A stretch of DNA of 64,000 nt, from NCBI GenBank assembly GCA_937146805.1, contig CAKZRR010000033.1, forward strand, positions 40,014 to 104,013, written 5' to 3'. Below are positions 44,663 through 55,224 of the stretch, in pieces; the first letter of the stretch is position 1, and each line of letters opens with the position of its first letter. Below the pieces are notes generated by a model. It worked only from the letters and a program-made list of their open reading frames with translations, made no database searches and had not been told where the DNA came from. This DNA comes from an uncultured Owenweeksia sp. (GTDB lineage Bacteria > Bacteroidota > Bacteroidia > Flavobacteriales > Schleiferiaceae). Both the position numbers and the translations under genes were made by a program.

Positions 44663-47600
44663 CTAAATCTTCATTAACTTATGATAGAACAGATAATCAT
44701 TAGTTGATATTTCAATAAGATAAACGCCAGATCTGAAATGACTAAGATCTATTAGAGTGCTTTTTTCACCATTACGCATCGTGAATTGTTCAAGGTTCGC
44801 ACCGCTCAAATCAAAAATTTGAATCACTAGTTCTTCCTTAAATGATTCACGTTCCACAGTAAACTGTCCACTCGTAGGGTTTGGATAAATTTTTAAAACT
44901 GAAGGAAAGGTCTGTGAGTTTATTGATAAAGGTTCCACATTATGCGAAACGGTATCCGATAAAATGGTGCTATTACATGGTAAGTAAGTTATTAATGTGG
45001 CATTATATTGCCCAGCAACAGGATAGACGTGGGAAACTACACGGCCACTATCTGAGGTGCCATCCCCAAAGTCCCATGAATAGGTGTTTGCATTGTACGA
45101 ACTACTTGCATTGAAAACAACCTCTAACGGTGTTAAAGTTGGATTTGCTGTAAACTTTGCGCTGGTACTATCATCCGTACGTTTAATGGTGTAAAGTACT
45201 GGAGGTAGTGCACAACCGACATATTTTGAAACATGCCAATTATAATAAAAGTAGTAATACCCATTTGCAGAACTCGATGTGGAACTCATTATTGTAACAA
45301 GATCGCCACCATAATAAGGGTAGGAGGCGCCTGCGGAATTTCTAAGGAGAGAAACAGGTAGTGGAGATGAGCCGTGACTATCAATAGTGTAATTTCCGGG
45401 TTCCACCCGAAAATTCACAGGAACTGAAACGGGTTTATTATTACTAGGTTTTACTATGTTAAATGTTTTAGTTTCTATCAGGTCACCACTTGAGTTTCGT
45501 AAATTGATATTCAGCGAAATGGAGGCTTCAGAGGGGTAAACATCAAAACTATCGATTGTGCACTTTTCAAAAATTTTGAAATTTATCCCTAAAGAGTTAT
45601 TTACCGATAAATAACCACTCTGTCCAAAAGAGGCATCTTTTGGTCCTACTCTGTAGATCCTATTTCCAAGTGTATTTAGTTTAAAAACGGTATCTGATGT
45701 ATTTAAAGGTCCAACAGGTGTCACCAGTTTGTCACTTAGAAAGCTATCCGAAACTGTAGACCAATACTGATAATGGTTGTTGGATTTTGAATGTAGTCTT
45801 AAGGTGTCAAAAAATAACGTAGAGCAAATTAGGTTTGTATCTCTTTGTAGTAATGGTGGGGAGGTAGGGCTTACGCTAAAATTAATAGAAAGACTATCAT
45901 TGCTACCGTTGTAATCACTTTGATGCTGTACAATTACTTCTAAGCCATAGTTTCCAGCTGCATAGGTATTGAGTTTAGGAAGTAAAAAAGTGTCAATTTG
46001 AAGTTGCAAAAGATTCTGTGTAAAGGCCTTGGTTCCGCTTGAGGCAATAGGCCCGCTTAGATTTACGTGAACTGAAAAATTCGAGATCGATTGCAAACCA
46101 ATATTCTGAATCACTGCTCGAACCATTTTTGAGCTATCTGAGCATATTGCGTTCGGTAAATCAAGAATTTCTAGAACTCTTAGGTCGTAGGCCGAGGTGT
46201 CAAATTCATATGCTCCAATATCAACATTTGTGGCTGGACGCATATTGCCAAGTTTATCGGTGGCTAAACTACTTAAACCATCCCCGCTATTATTGGCCAA
46301 TAGCCCAAAGCTTCGATATTCATTTTTGGATGATGAAATTTTAGGGTCTCCGTGTAAAGAATTGGTGTTTAGCAAGCTGAAGTTTTGCCAATTGGCAAGC
46401 GTAGGATAAATTCTCGGCATGCTTCCATTGGCATTAAAAATGGCTATTGCACCGCTGCCATTATTATAATAGAGATTGTAGTCAATGGCCGCAGAGGTAT
46501 GCAGGGGATAAGGGCTGTAAATGCACTGTGTAGAGGTGATTATGTCACCTGTGTCAAAAATGTTATTAAAAATGTTAGTGTTTTCACTTGAAAAGAGAGA
46601 TAAGCAACGGTGGCCTACAACTGTATTGTGTATGAAATCTGTATAACTACCTATGTAAACGGTGCTATTAAATGGGAAGCCTAAAGCATTGCCAAGTGGT
46701 GAAACAATAACATTATTATATATTTTATTTTGAACTAAAGGGTTTGGAGATTTTGTGTTGGATACTAGCTGCTGCGTCCGCGTTTTTATAGTATTGCCGC
46801 TTATTGTTACTGTATCACCTATTACAATAACCCCTTCTGAACCATATAGTTGCGATTTTTGAACTATATAATTCCCACTAACTTTTACATTATTTGCAAA
46901 GTGCATTTCTATTCCAGTTCCAAACCCGGCTATAGTATTGTCCATGATATTATGTCCACGCGAAGCACTGCTGTCTTTAGGCATTTGAACCTTTATGGCA
47001 GTTTCAACGTGTTCAATTGTGCAATTTTTCACGGTTACCGAATGGCTTTTTCCTAAGGTTATCTGTTGGCCATTTCTTACTGTAGTTCCTCCATTTGGCA
47101 AGAAAATACCAATTGTTACAGGCCCTAAATTAGTTAAGATACAATTGTCAATTGTTGTAAAATTTGATCCATCAATAATTTCGATAATACCTCTTGACGC
47201 GAAGCCTCCACCATTTACTGAGGATGTTGCCTTGAGGATTAAACTCATGTTTTTGAAAGTCACATATGGGCTACCACTTAGAGCAAACACATAATTGTCT
47301 CTGAGGCTATCATTATGAGTAACCGTTACTTTTCCAGTGCCTTGAATTATAAGTGTATTGGTGGCTGATAACCCTGAAATATCTATTAGTGAAAGTTGAC
47401 CATAGTATTCTCCGGGGTTGATATTAATAACAGTTGGGCCTGCTATTCCAAGGGCTTGTAATGTGTCTTCCAGTTCCTTAAAACTGTGGAAATCGGCACC
47501 CCCGCTTTTTCCTAAAGTATAAATTCCACTAAGAGGAGCACTGCTTCCAATTGGTGCACTTAATTGCGTAGGATTTGAGGAAGCTACTTCACTAGAAGTG

Positions 47601-47668
47601 CTTGTGCGAGCAAAACCTAATGTTGAGAATAAAAAAAACAAAAGGGCGTACGAGAGGTAATTTAGCAT
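44663..47668 (-). CDS. Secreted beta-helix/PKD protein with type A T9SS sorting domain
   Basis: 1001 residues. It has a signal peptide (MLNYLSYALLFFLFSTLGFA), then a right-handed parallel beta-helix over roughly 60-490 with PbH1-type rungs (HSVTVKNCTIEHVETAIKV, NNVKVSGNYIVQKS, DTVTISGNTI). A CARDB-like unit follows (ICSDSSKMVRAVIQNIGLQS), then a carbohydrate-binding-like region, a PKD domain (YSWDFGDGTSDSG) near residue 865, and a type A sorting domain (LKIYPNPTSGQFTVE, FRSGVYLIEIS). It is exported by the T9SS and probably binds or degrades polysaccharide, or acts as a surface protein. It lies between the two copies of the hydrolase/peptidase duplication. Confidence 0.85.
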   Translation of the reverse strand: MLNYLSYALLFFLFSTLGFARTSTSSEVASSNPTQLSAPIGSSAPLSGIYTLGKSGGADFHSFKELEDTLQALGIAGPTVININPGEYYGQLSLIDISGLSATNTLIIQGTGKVTVTHNDSLRDNYVFALSGSPYVTFKNMSLILKATSSVNGGGFASRGIIEIIDGSNFTTIDNCILTNLGPVTIGIFLPNGGTTVRNGQQITLGKSHSVTVKNCTIEHVETAIKVQMPKDSSASRGHNIMDNTIAGFGTGIEMHFANNVKVSGNYIVQKSQLYGSEGVIVIGDTVTISGNTIKTRTQQLVSNTKSPNPLVQNKIYNNVIVSPLGNALGFPFNSTVYIGSYTDFIHNTVVGHRCLSLFSSENTNIFNNIFDTGDIITSTQCIYSPYPLHTSAAIDYNLYYNNGSGAIAIFNANGSMPRIYPTLANWQNFSLLNTNSLHGDPKISSSKNEYRSFGLLANNSGDGLSSLATDKLGNMRPATNVDIGAYEFDTSAYDLRVLEILDLPNAICSDSSKMVRAVIQNIGLQSISNFSVHVNLSGPIASSGTKAFTQNLLQLQIDTFLLPKLNTYAAGNYGLEVIVQHQSDYNGSNDSLSINFSVSPTSPPLLQRDTNLICSTLFFDTLRLHSKSNNHYQYWSTVSDSFLSDKLVTPVGPLNTSDTVFKLNTLGNRIYRVGPKDASFGQSGYLSVNNSLGINFKIFEKCTIDSFDVYPSEASISLNINLRNSSGDLIETKTFNIVKPSNNKPVSVPVNFRVEPGNYTIDSHGSSPLPVSLLRNSAGASYPYYGGDLVTIMSSTSSSANGYYYFYYNWHVSKYVGCALPPVLYTIKRTDDSTSAKFTANPTLTPLEVVFNASSSYNANTYSWDFGDGTSDSGRVVSHVYPVAGQYNATLITYLPCNSTILSDTVSHNVEPLSINSQTFPSVLKIYPNPTSGQFTVERESFKEELVIQIFDLSGANLEQFTMRNGEKSTLIDLSHFRSGVYLIEISTNDYLFYHKLMKI

Positions 47669-47743
47669 AGCGGTGTAATACTATTTATTTGACGGAAATA
47701 TATCATTTTTAAATGAACAAACAAGAGTTACGAGACTGAGGCA

Positions 47744-47888
47744 CTACATATTCATAAAGGCCTCCACATCCTCAATCTCAATTGGAATTTCTTTCATCAA
47801 GTTAATCAGATCATTTTCGGTCATCACTAAATCTTGCTCAAATCCGATTCCTAGGTTTTCTTCGGGAATGTAAATACTAGGTTCAAAT
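47744..47888 (-). pseudogene. Decayed C-terminal fragment of aminopeptidase P
   Basis: This is gap-free similarity (offset 3244) to the 3' end of the intact peptidase gene at 50991-51132. The reading IYIPEENLGIGFEQDL, ITENGLINLTKEIPIEIEDVEA in the intact gene against MTENDLINLMKEIPIEIEDVEA here, shows the metal-site C-terminal segment is kept with several changes. Upstream of the EPSIY equivalent it breaks off into unrelated bases. The fragment cannot be active. Confidence 0.85.
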
Positions 47889-47931
47889 TTGAGTAAATGG
47901 GTTCGAATTGAAGTTAAACAAAACATTTTCA

Positions 47932-48072
47932 GTGATAAGCACGCGGTAAGGCGTTTACCACGTCCTTCCACATTTCATAACTTTCTAAAAACCCGTGCAA
48001 AAAAATAATGGCTTGCCCTTGGTGGCTCAGCTCGTAGTAAAAACTTACATCCTTATGTTTAAATGTGCTCAC
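47932..48072 (-). pseudogene. Decayed N-terminal fragment of the alpha/beta hydrolase
   Basis: Read from GTG at 48072, this gives MSTFKHKDVSFYYELSHQGQ and on through IIFLHGFLESYEMWKDVVN, about 46 residues matching the hydrolase at 44309, then a TGA where homology ends. Similarity continues upstream to about 48119. It abuts the peptidase fragment at 47744-47888, and together they form a tandem-duplication junction. Confidence 0.85.
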
Positions 48073-48210
48073 TGAAATACGGGGTTAAAGAAGAGCGCAA
48101 AACTAGAGAATAGGGCTTGGAGGATATGATCTTGTTGGTAAGTTTAGAAATTAAAAAACTTATCTAAATAGATATGATTTGCAGTAGGCTTTTAAATTGA
48201 TTTAGATGGT

Positions 48211-48218
48211 TATGTTTG
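48211..48218 (+). promoter_or_regulatory. Candidate -7 element of the membrane-protein gene
   Basis: TATGTTTG, a perfect TAnnTTTG, 42 bases before ATG 48261. No TTG at standard spacing. Confidence 0.4.
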
Positions 48219-48260
48219 TTTAAATAAACTTCAAAGTATTCGCGATTGTTAACTCTAGTC

Positions 48261-49808
48261 ATGTTATTTGGGATTTTGTGGGTAAGAAAAATGCAATTAA
48301 TTGACAAAGAGTTGATTTTTTGGCTACTACTTATTTTGGTTCTGCACTTAGTGGGGTTTTTGTATAAAATTGACCTGGTAGTTTTATTGGTTGTTGGCTT
48401 GCCATTTTTGATTTATCGATGGATTTTTGGAAAATGGTCAACTTTAAAGGAGTTGAGAAGTGCACTGTTATTGGCTGTTCCATTTTTATTAACAGCCTCA
48501 ATGCCAACAAGGTTTTTGGATAGCGGTAGGTATTACGAGCAAAGTGTTCGTTGGTTTCAGAACGGGATACCAGCGGGTTTAGCAAATTTTGACCTGTATT
48601 TAGTCCAAATGTCGGCTGCCCACAGTTTAGAGGCAATAGGGAATGTTTTTCTTCAAACGAGTCAAAACGATTTAACACCTATTCTATCCATGCTTCTTTT
48701 TGTTTTTGGAATTAATCACTGGAAGGTTTTAAATTTTGGTAGGGGTCTTATGCTTGCATTGATATATTTTTTTCTCGTTCAATTTGCTCAATGTTCTTCT
48801 CCGGATTTATTAGTATCTGCAGTAGTTTTTGCTGCTTTTTGCGCAGGTAAAGGCTTTAGTTCTGGTTCAAGGTTGTATTGGATGTTGGTGATGGTGGCGC
48901 TTCCATTTATTAAACTTTCCGCTGTTGGCATTAGCCTGATAATATTTATTCGACTTATTTTAGAAGGTCATAAATTTTCTTGTTGGTTGTTCTTTGGAGG
49001 ATGCCTATTCCTGATGAAAATGGCATGGCTCTCTGGTTGGTTGCCTTTGTTCGGTAGTTTGCATGTTCCTTGGGGCATACCATTAGAGGCTATTAGTCAG
49101 TTGCAAGGAGATGTTTCGATACTCAATTATTCTGAGGATTATAACCCATATCTAATAAGTTCATTGAGAATGAGATTGCTCGACACTCTTTTTGGTTTGT
49201 TGTTTTTTTGCGTTATTGGCTGCAGTTACATCATGAAACGATTGGATTTAGTAGATTTTGTTTTGTTCTTTATTGTATTTGTAGCGTGGGTTTTTGTTAT
49301 TCCTCAGGGCAGAATATTGTTGCCATATATTATTTTCGCAATTTTAGTTACCAGTAGCAAAAAAGGAGGAGAGCATTATCGGTATTCAACTAATTGGATA
49401 GCATATGGAACTTTTATAATGGGTACTTTGATAGTTTTGCCAAATTGGAAAAACCTTTCCTCGAGTCCGCGGGTTCAGCATTTCTTTGATTACGGAGGGG
49501 TGTCAAACGTGGGGTGGTTTAAGCCTAAAGCACTATGGAGCCCAGAAACAGAAGAAAGGACGTTACAAGACCTGAGTTATCATGTGCCCATCGAGCCATT
49601 TGAGTGCTTCGATGCTGAGTTTCCGTGTAATGCTAAGATTTTAAAGTATTATGGCGGGGACAGTGTTTATCTTCCAGTTTATAACTCGGATAGAAACTAC
49701 TTTTCATACCAAAGTTTAATAATAGGGGAAAATACCCAAGAGATGTTAGACTCGTTAAATGTTTTACCTCAAATTGAACTAAAACAGTCAAAAACTCAAA
49801 AAAAATAG
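48261..49808 (+). CDS. Polytopic membrane protein of unknown function
   Basis: 515 residues from ATG 48261 (an in-frame TTG at 48246 is possible; a stop lies 7 codons before it). About ten to twelve TM helices fill residues 1-390, then a polar C-terminal part of ~120 residues (PIEPFECFDAEFPCNAKILKYYGG) that is probably extracytoplasmic, with two close cysteines. The overall look is like membrane glycosyltransferase-type or LIC_10190-like proteins, but no DxD or other catalytic motif is certain. It lies between the duplication junction and the WG-repeat gene, with which it converges. Confidence 0.75.
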   Translation: MLFGILWVRKMQLIDKELIFWLLLILVLHLVGFLYKIDLVVLLVVGLPFLIYRWIFGKWSTLKELRSALLLAVPFLLTASMPTRFLDSGRYYEQSVRWFQNGIPAGLANFDLYLVQMSAAHSLEAIGNVFLQTSQNDLTPILSMLLFVFGINHWKVLNFGRGLMLALIYFFLVQFAQCSSPDLLVSAVVFAAFCAGKGFSSGSRLYWMLVMVALPFIKLSAVGISLIIFIRLILEGHKFSCWLFFGGCLFLMKMAWLSGWLPLFGSLHVPWGIPLEAISQLQGDVSILNYSEDYNPYLISSLRMRLLDTLFGLLFFCVIGCSYIMKRLDLVDFVLFFIVFVAWVFVIPQGRILLPYIIFAILVTSSKKGGEHYRYSTNWIAYGTFIMGTLIVLPNWKNLSSSPRVQHFFDYGGVSNVGWFKPKALWSPETEERTLQDLSYHVPIEPFECFDAEFPCNAKILKYYGGDSVYLPVYNSDRNYFSYQSLIIGENTQEMLDSLNVLPQIELKQSKTQKK

Positions 49809-49874
49809 AGAGCTCCCTAACGTTGAAGTATTGTGTTTAACCAATAATTGCTGAGTTTCAAGAATTCAGCATCG

Positions 49875-50882
49875 CTAATTGGTTAGATTAGTTTTGAGTG
49901 GCTCAACCTCGCGTTTTTCTGTCCCTTTTGAAAAAATTACTTTGTTATCAGAACCAATTTTGAAACCGGAATATTTTAAAGGAATAGTAATGTTTCCTTT
50001 GCTATCTAATAAGCCATACTTTTTACTTTTATGAATAACAAAGGCGTTGTGAGTATCTATGTAGTACATGTTTTGATATCCATCAAGATGGTATGTTTTC
50101 TGCGTTTTAACGTTGAATAACAATCCGTACCCCTGTGTATTGATCACCTTAAAAAGGACGAAGATTAGCTCCCCTCGTTCACTATATTTAGGCATAAACT
50201 CACGGTAGCCAATTGGTATGATTGTATCTAGTTGTCGATTTAACATGCCCCAACCTTTTGTTTTCTTATAGACAAAAAACTTATTGTCTAGCATAAAGAT
50301 TTGAACATAATCTACAGGCAGAACAAGGTTGCCTAAACTATCCATTAAACCACAGCGGATGTCCCGCCTATTGGCCAAAACCTCATCTTCAGTTTTGTTA
50401 TCAACTACATCTGAATTAAAAATTCGATAATAGCCATCAGGTAGGTTTTGGCGATGCATTCTGGTTGTATTGCCATTATATAATTTGTTTTGATGAGGGC
50501 GATTATGTGTAATTTGATTTGTTATAAAACCACTTGGCCGAAACGGCATTTTTTGGACATCACTAACTGCAAGAGAGGTGTTAAAAATACGTGTTATCTG
50601 ACCGCTAGTATCACGAAAAAAATACGTGTTTCCTAAAGGTCTATATGCATGAGCCGAGCGTGGAACGGACAACGGGGCTGCGTCAAAATCTAGTTGCCCA
50701 GCTAGGCTTTCATAAAAATTAATGTAATCAATGGTGATTAGTTGCTCACCATTTCTGTAGGGGAAATATAGCGTATCCGGGCCTGGCACATCTGTAAACC
50801 TGGAGCTATCAATTACTTGTTGCGATAAGATTTGTGAAAAAGAAATTAAGACAAAAACAAGGAGAAAGATGATACGATTCAT
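49875..50882 (-). CDS. Exported WG-repeat protein
   Basis: 335 residues with signal peptide (MNRIIFLLVFVLISFSQILSQ). The second half has repeats of the WG type: IRCGLMDSLGNLVLPVDYVQI, KGWGMLNRQLDTIIPIGYREF, KKYGLLDSKGNITIPLKYSGF. The first half has no known motif. There is no sorting domain or lipobox, so it is probably periplasmic. WG-repeat proteins are common in Bacteroidota and mostly uncharacterised. Confidence 0.82.
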   Translation of the reverse strand: MNRIIFLLVFVLISFSQILSQQVIDSSRFTDVPGPDTLYFPYRNGEQLITIDYINFYESLAGQLDFDAAPLSVPRSAHAYRPLGNTYFFRDTSGQITRIFNTSLAVSDVQKMPFRPSGFITNQITHNRPHQNKLYNGNTTRMHRQNLPDGYYRIFNSDVVDNKTEDEVLANRRDIRCGLMDSLGNLVLPVDYVQIFMLDNKFFVYKKTKGWGMLNRQLDTIIPIGYREFMPKYSERGELIFVLFKVINTQGYGLLFNVKTQKTYHLDGYQNMYYIDTHNAFVIHKSKKYGLLDSKGNITIPLKYSGFKIGSDNKVIFSKGTEKREVEPLKTNLTN

Positions 50883-50990
50883 TGTAAATTAATTGTTTTA
50901 GAGAGTCTTTCCGGTTACAATAGTGAAAGGATTGTTTTGCTTTTGTAAGCTATTTTGAATAGTATTAAGGCCTTTCTTTTTTACAACATA

Positions 50991-52277
50991 TTATTTCATG
51001 GCGGCCTCCACATCCTCAATCTCAATTGGAATTTCTTTCGTCAAGTTAATCAGGCCGTTCTCGGTAATTACCAAGTCATCTTCCAGACGGATGCCTAGGT
51101 TTTCTTCGGGAATGTAAATGCCAGGCTCGCAAGTAAAGACCATTCCTGCTTCCATAGGGGCGGTCCACAACCCAGGATCATGAGTATCTAAACCAATATA
51201 ATGGCTGGTACCGTGCATAAAGTACTTTTTATAGGCTGGCCAATTGGGGTCTTCATTTTTTACTTCTTCGGCTGTTATTAAACCTAAGGTGAGTAGTTCC
51301 ACTTCCATCAGTTTGCCTACCGCTTTGTGGTAATCATTCAAATTATTACCGGGTACTAAAAGTTTTTCAGCACCTTTTTTCACGCGTAGTACAGCATTGT
51401 ATACTTCTTTTTGGCGTTCTGTAAATTTCCCGTTTACCGGAAAGCAGCGCGTAACATCACAAGAGTAATTGGCGTATTCTGCACCAACATCAAACAGTAC
51501 CAAATCACCGTCATTTAGTTGGTCATTGTTTTCTATATAATGAAGCACGCAGGCATTATAACCTCCACCAATAATTGGCGTGTACGCAAAGCCTTTACTT
51601 CTATTCATCAAAAACTCGTGCATAAACTCGGCTTCCAGCTGGTGCTCCCATTTGCCCGGAGCCATAAATTGCATCACACGCTTATACCCTTTAGTGGTAA
51701 TGTTAGCGGCAGTTTGCATGGTGTCAATTTCACCTTTCGTTTTTATAGCACGTACTTGATGCATTATGGGGGCGCTGCGTTGGTAGCTATGTGCTGGGTA
51801 TTTGTTTTTACACCAAGTTACAAATCGTGCTTCGCGAGTTTCCACTTCAGTGTTTGCTCTTAGGTGTTCATTGGTGTTTAGGTAAACGTAATCAGCATGA
51901 CTCATTACTTCATTAAAGATGCGCTCGAAATCGGTTAACCAAAAAACATTTTTGATGCCACTCAATGCAAAGGCTTGATTCTTATTTAATTTAGCTCCTT
52001 CCCATACGGCAATATGATCGTTGGTTTCTTTTAAAAATAACATTTCGCGATGCTCTTCTTTGTAGGCATCTGGAAAAATCACCAAAATACTCTCTTCTTG
52101 ATCTACTCCGCTCAAAGCCAAAATATCACCATGTTGCCTAAAAGGCAAGGAGCTGTCAGCGCCTGTAGGGAAAATATCATTACTATTAAACACGGCCAAA
52201 GATTTGGATTTAAGGTGTCTAGTGAATTTTTCACGATTTTGAATATATACTTCCTGGGGTAGCTGCTGGTATCTCAT
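50991..52277 (-). CDS. pepP: Xaa-Pro aminopeptidase (aminopeptidase P, M24B)
   Basis: 428 residues: the N-terminal AMP_N domain (FPTGADSSLPFRQHGDILALSG), then the pita-bread M24 fold with metal ligands in VLFDVGAEYANYSCDVTRCFP (two Asp), HGTSHYIGLDTHDPG (His) and EPGIYIPEENLGIRLEDDLVI (two Glu). It removes N-terminal residues before proline, using two metal ions, in the cytoplasm. A broken copy of its last ~45 codons lies at 47744-47888. It is divergent from sdhC. Confidence 0.93.
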   Translation of the reverse strand: MRYQQLPQEVYIQNREKFTRHLKSKSLAVFNSNDIFPTGADSSLPFRQHGDILALSGVDQEESILVIFPDAYKEEHREMLFLKETNDHIAVWEGAKLNKNQAFALSGIKNVFWLTDFERIFNEVMSHADYVYLNTNEHLRANTEVETREARFVTWCKNKYPAHSYQRSAPIMHQVRAIKTKGEIDTMQTAANITTKGYKRVMQFMAPGKWEHQLEAEFMHEFLMNRSKGFAYTPIIGGGYNACVLHYIENNDQLNDGDLVLFDVGAEYANYSCDVTRCFPVNGKFTERQKEVYNAVLRVKKGAEKLLVPGNNLNDYHKAVGKLMEVELLTLGLITAEEVKNEDPNWPAYKKYFMHGTSHYIGLDTHDPGLWTAPMEAGMVFTCEPGIYIPEENLGIRLEDDLVITENGLINLTKEIPIEIEDVEAAMK

Positions 52278-52453
52278 TACTTGGGTTGTTGAATCATCAA
52301 TAATTAAAGCACAAAAGAAGTTAGATTTTTTAAGGCTACCAAAGGAGCGGGTATAGCCTTGTGTTATTTATGTTTTGATTTTTAAAGTTTTAATCTGGCT
52401 ACCTATAATCAGTCTAAATTGGGTTTGGGTTTCCAGCAAGCCCTTTTGGACGT

Positions 52454-52461
52454 TACATTTG
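52454..52461 (+). promoter_or_regulatory. Candidate -7 element of the sdh operon
   Basis: TACATTTG is a perfect TAnnTTTG, 29 bases before ATG 52491. Its position supports that start over the open frame reaching back to 52419. Confidence 0.5.
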
Positions 52462-52490
52462 CCCTTCTAGAAAAACTATTAGTTTATCCA

Positions 52491-53168
52491 ATGAGTATAA
52501 TTAAAAGGCTTTTACCAACCTCAATTGCGCGTAAAGTCGCAATGGCTTTATCTGCACTTTTCTTAATGGTGTTTTTGTTTCAGCACTTTATTATCAACTT
52601 TATGTCGGTTTTTAGTGAAGATGCTTTTAATGAAGCTTCGCACTTTATGGGAACCAACCCTTTGATTCAGTTTGTAATGCAGCCTGTGCTTATGTTCGGG
52701 GTGGCATTTCACTTTGTCATGGGCTTTATTCTTGAGCTCAAAAACAAAAGTGCTCGCCCAGAAAAATATGCCATGTACAAAGGTTCGGCCAATTCAAGTT
52801 GGATGTCGCGCAACATGATTTGGAGCGGACTTTTCATTCTTGGTTTCTTAGCCTTTCATCTATGGGATTTTTGGTTGCCCGAAATGAACTATAAATACAT
52901 TCAGGGTAACCCTGAAGATGCTACACGCTACTTCGGTGAGGTACAGCACATGTTTGCCAATCCTATTCGTGTAACCGTATACTGCTTGTCATTTGTGTTT
53001 TTAGCCTTGCACTTGTTGCACGGCTTTCAGTCTGCCTTCCAGTCTATGGGGGCTCGCCATGCTAAGTACACTCCAGCTATTCAAAAAATTGGAAAATTAT
53101 ACGCCATCCTTATTCCGGTTGGATTCATTTTCATTGCTGTTTTCCATTTCTTAAACGGCAACCACTAA
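52491..53168 (+). CDS. sdhC: Succinate dehydrogenase cytochrome b subunit
   Basis: 225 residues from ATG 52491 ([21 protein letters not shown]). Five TM helices with the heme histidines of the single-subunit di-heme type (type B) at [24 protein letters not shown] and [15 protein letters not shown]. This fits the Bacteroidota/epsilon-type quinone-linked complex with no SdhD. It anchors SdhA and SdhB to the inner membrane. sdhA begins 10 bases later. Confidence 0.94.
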   Translation: MSIIKRLLPTSIARKVAMALSALFLMVFLFQHFIINFMSVFSEDAFNEASHFMGTNPLIQFVMQPVLMFGVAFHFVMGFILELKNKSARPEKYAMYKGSANSSWMSRNMIWSGLFILGFLAFHLWDFWLPEMNYKYIQGNPEDATRYFGEVQHMFANPIRVTVYCLSFVFLALHLLHGFQSAFQSMGARHAKYTPAIQKIGKLYAILIPVGFIFIAVFHFLNGNH

Positions 53169-53178
53169 GATCATTACT

Positions 53179-55179
53179 ATGAGTTTAGACGCAAAAATTC
53201 CTGAAGGTCCAATTGATAAAAAATGGATCAATCATAAAAACAATATTAAGCTTGTAAACCCAGCCAACAAACGTAGTATAGACGTGATTGTAGTGGGTAC
53301 AGGTTTGGCGGGTGGTTCGGCTGCTGCTTCGCTTGCAGAAATGGGATATAATGTGAAGGCGTTTTGCTTTCAAGATAGCCCACGTAGAGCGCACTCTATT
53401 GCTGCCCAAGGGGGTATCAATGCTGCCAAAAATTATCAAAATGATGGTGATTCTACTTACCGTCTTTTTTACGATACCGTAAAAGGTGGTGATTACCGTT
53501 CGCGTGAAGCGAATGTGTACCGTCTTGCTGAGGTGTCTGCCAATATCATTGACCAATGTGTGGCGCAAGGTGTTCCTTTTGCCCGTGAGTATGGTGGAAT
53601 GTTGGATAACCGCTCTTTTGGTGGTGTACAAGTAAGCCGTACTTTTTATGCTAAAGGACAAACTGGTCAACAGTTGCTACTTGGTGCATACAGCGCGATG
53701 AGCCGCCAGATTGGTAAGGGTAAAATTAAAATGTACAACCGTCACGAGATGTTAGATTTGGTGATGGTAGGTGGAAAAGCACGTGGTATTATTGCTCGTA
53801 ATCTTGAAACCGGAGAAATTGAAAGACATTCTGCACATGCTGTAGTTATTGCATCTGGTGGTTATGGAAATGTATTTTTCCTTTCCACCAACGCCATGGG
53901 AAGTAACGTAACCGCTTCATGGAAAATCCATAAGAAAGGGGCTTATTTCGCTAACCCTTGCTACACGCAAATTCACCCAACTTGTATTCCTGTTTCGGGC
54001 GATCACCAATCTAAGCTTACGCTGATGAGTGAGTCACTCCGTAATGATGGACGTATTTGGGTACCCAAAAAGAAAGAAGATGCGGAAGCTATTAAAGCAG
54101 GTAAATTGAAGCCTACTCAGTTAGCTGAGGAGGATAGAGATTATTACTTGGAAAGAAGATATCCAGCTTTTGGAAACTTGGTGCCTCGCGATGTGGCATC
54201 TCGTGCTGCCAAGGAAAGATGTGATGCAGGGTTTGGTGTAAACGCTACCGGTGAAGCAGTATATCTTGATTTTGCTTCTGCAATTCAGCGTTACGGAAAA
54301 GAGGCTGCTTTGGTACATGGCCATGATGCCAATGACAAAGCACTTGTTACCAAATTGGGTAAAGAAGCCATCAAAGCTAAGTATGGTAACCTTTTCCAGA
54401 TGTATGAAAAGATTGTTGCTCAAAACCCGTACGAAACCCCAATGATGATTTATCCAGCGGTACACTATACGATGGGTGGTGTTTGGGTTGATTACAATTT
54501 GATGACTACTATACCTGGTTGCTACGCAGCGGGTGAAGCCAATTTCTCTGATCACGGTGCAAACCGCTTGGGAGCTTCGGCACTAATGCAGGGATTGGCC
54601 GATGGATATTTTGTATTGCCGTACACCATTGGTGATTACTTAGCGGATGATATTCGTACTGGAGAAATTTCTACGGATTTGCCAGAATTTGTACAAGCAG
54701 AAAAAGAAGTGAAGGATCGTTTAGATTTCTTCATCAATAATAAAGGAACACACTCAGTTGACCATTTCCATAAGCGTTTAGGTAAAGTGATGTGGGACAA
54801 AGTAGGGATGGCGCGTAATGCTGAAGGATTGAAAGAAGCTATCGCTGAGATTCGTCAAATTAGAGATGAATTCTGGAAAGACGTTCGCGTACCTGGTGAC
54901 CTTAACGAGTTTAACCAAGAGTTAGAGAAAGCTGGCCGTGTGGCTGACTTCCTTGAGCTTGCCGAGCTTTTCGCAAAAGATGCTCTTCAAAGAGAAGAAA
55001 GTTGCGGTGGTCACTTCCGTGAGGAAAGCCAAACCGAAGAAGGTGAAGCTAAGCGAAACGATGAAGATTTTACTTATGTAGCCGCTTGGGAATTTACTGG
55101 TGACCCTGGTGAATCTAAGTTGCACAAAGAAGAATTGAAGTACGAGAATATTGAACTGAAGCAGAGAAGTTATAAGTAG
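53179..55179 (+). CDS. sdhA: Succinate dehydrogenase flavoprotein subunit
   Basis: 666 residues. FAD fold [21 protein letters not shown] (about 37-57), flavin-linking His72 in [16 protein letters not shown], substrate region [13 protein letters not shown] and active-site [13 protein letters not shown], and the C-terminal GGHFREE. It oxidises succinate to fumarate, passing electrons to SdhB. Codon use in this gene favours a narrower set than the neighbouring surface genes, as expected for high expression. The next gene is not sdhB but a four-helix-bundle gene. Confidence 0.97.
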   Translation: MSLDAKIPEGPIDKKWINHKNNIKLVNPANKRSIDVIVVGTGLAGGSAAASLAEMGYNVKAFCFQDSPRRAHSIAAQGGINAAKNYQNDGDSTYRLFYDTVKGGDYRSREANVYRLAEVSANIIDQCVAQGVPFAREYGGMLDNRSFGGVQVSRTFYAKGQTGQQLLLGAYSAMSRQIGKGKIKMYNRHEMLDLVMVGGKARGIIARNLETGEIERHSAHAVVIASGGYGNVFFLSTNAMGSNVTASWKIHKKGAYFANPCYTQIHPTCIPVSGDHQSKLTLMSESLRNDGRIWVPKKKEDAEAIKAGKLKPTQLAEEDRDYYLERRYPAFGNLVPRDVASRAAKERCDAGFGVNATGEAVYLDFASAIQRYGKEAALVHGHDANDKALVTKLGKEAIKAKYGNLFQMYEKIVAQNPYETPMMIYPAVHYTMGGVWVDYNLMTTIPGCYAAGEANFSDHGANRLGASALMQGLADGYFVLPYTIGDYLADDIRTGEISTDLPEFVQAEKEVKDRLDFFINNKGTHSVDHFHKRLGKVMWDKVGMARNAEGLKEAIAEIRQIRDEFWKDVRVPGDLNEFNQELEKAGRVADFLELAELFAKDALQREESCGGHFREESQTEEGEAKRNDEDFTYVAAWEFTGDPGESKLHKEELKYENIELKQRSYK

Positions 55180-55224
55180 GGAAGGGAGAAAGTTAAAAAG
55201 GTTATAGGTTAAATGTGATAAGTT
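55180..55224 (+). repeat. Left flank array, GTTA at ~7-base spacing
   Basis: GTTA/GGTTA units recur (GTTAAAAAGGTTATAGGTTA...AGTTATGG) up to the start of the four-helix gene. They are the reverse complement of the TAAC units after that gene: AAGGTTATA (55198-55206) matches TATAACCTT at 55627-55635 and 55648-55656, and GTTAAATGT (55208-55216) matches ACATTTAAC at 55667-55675. Confidence 0.6.

Noticed and set aside
47744..47971. 75-codon minus-strand frame as a real gene
   Set aside because: Its first part reads the hydrolase fragment in the wrong frame and its end is a decayed peptidase fragment; treated as pseudogene material.
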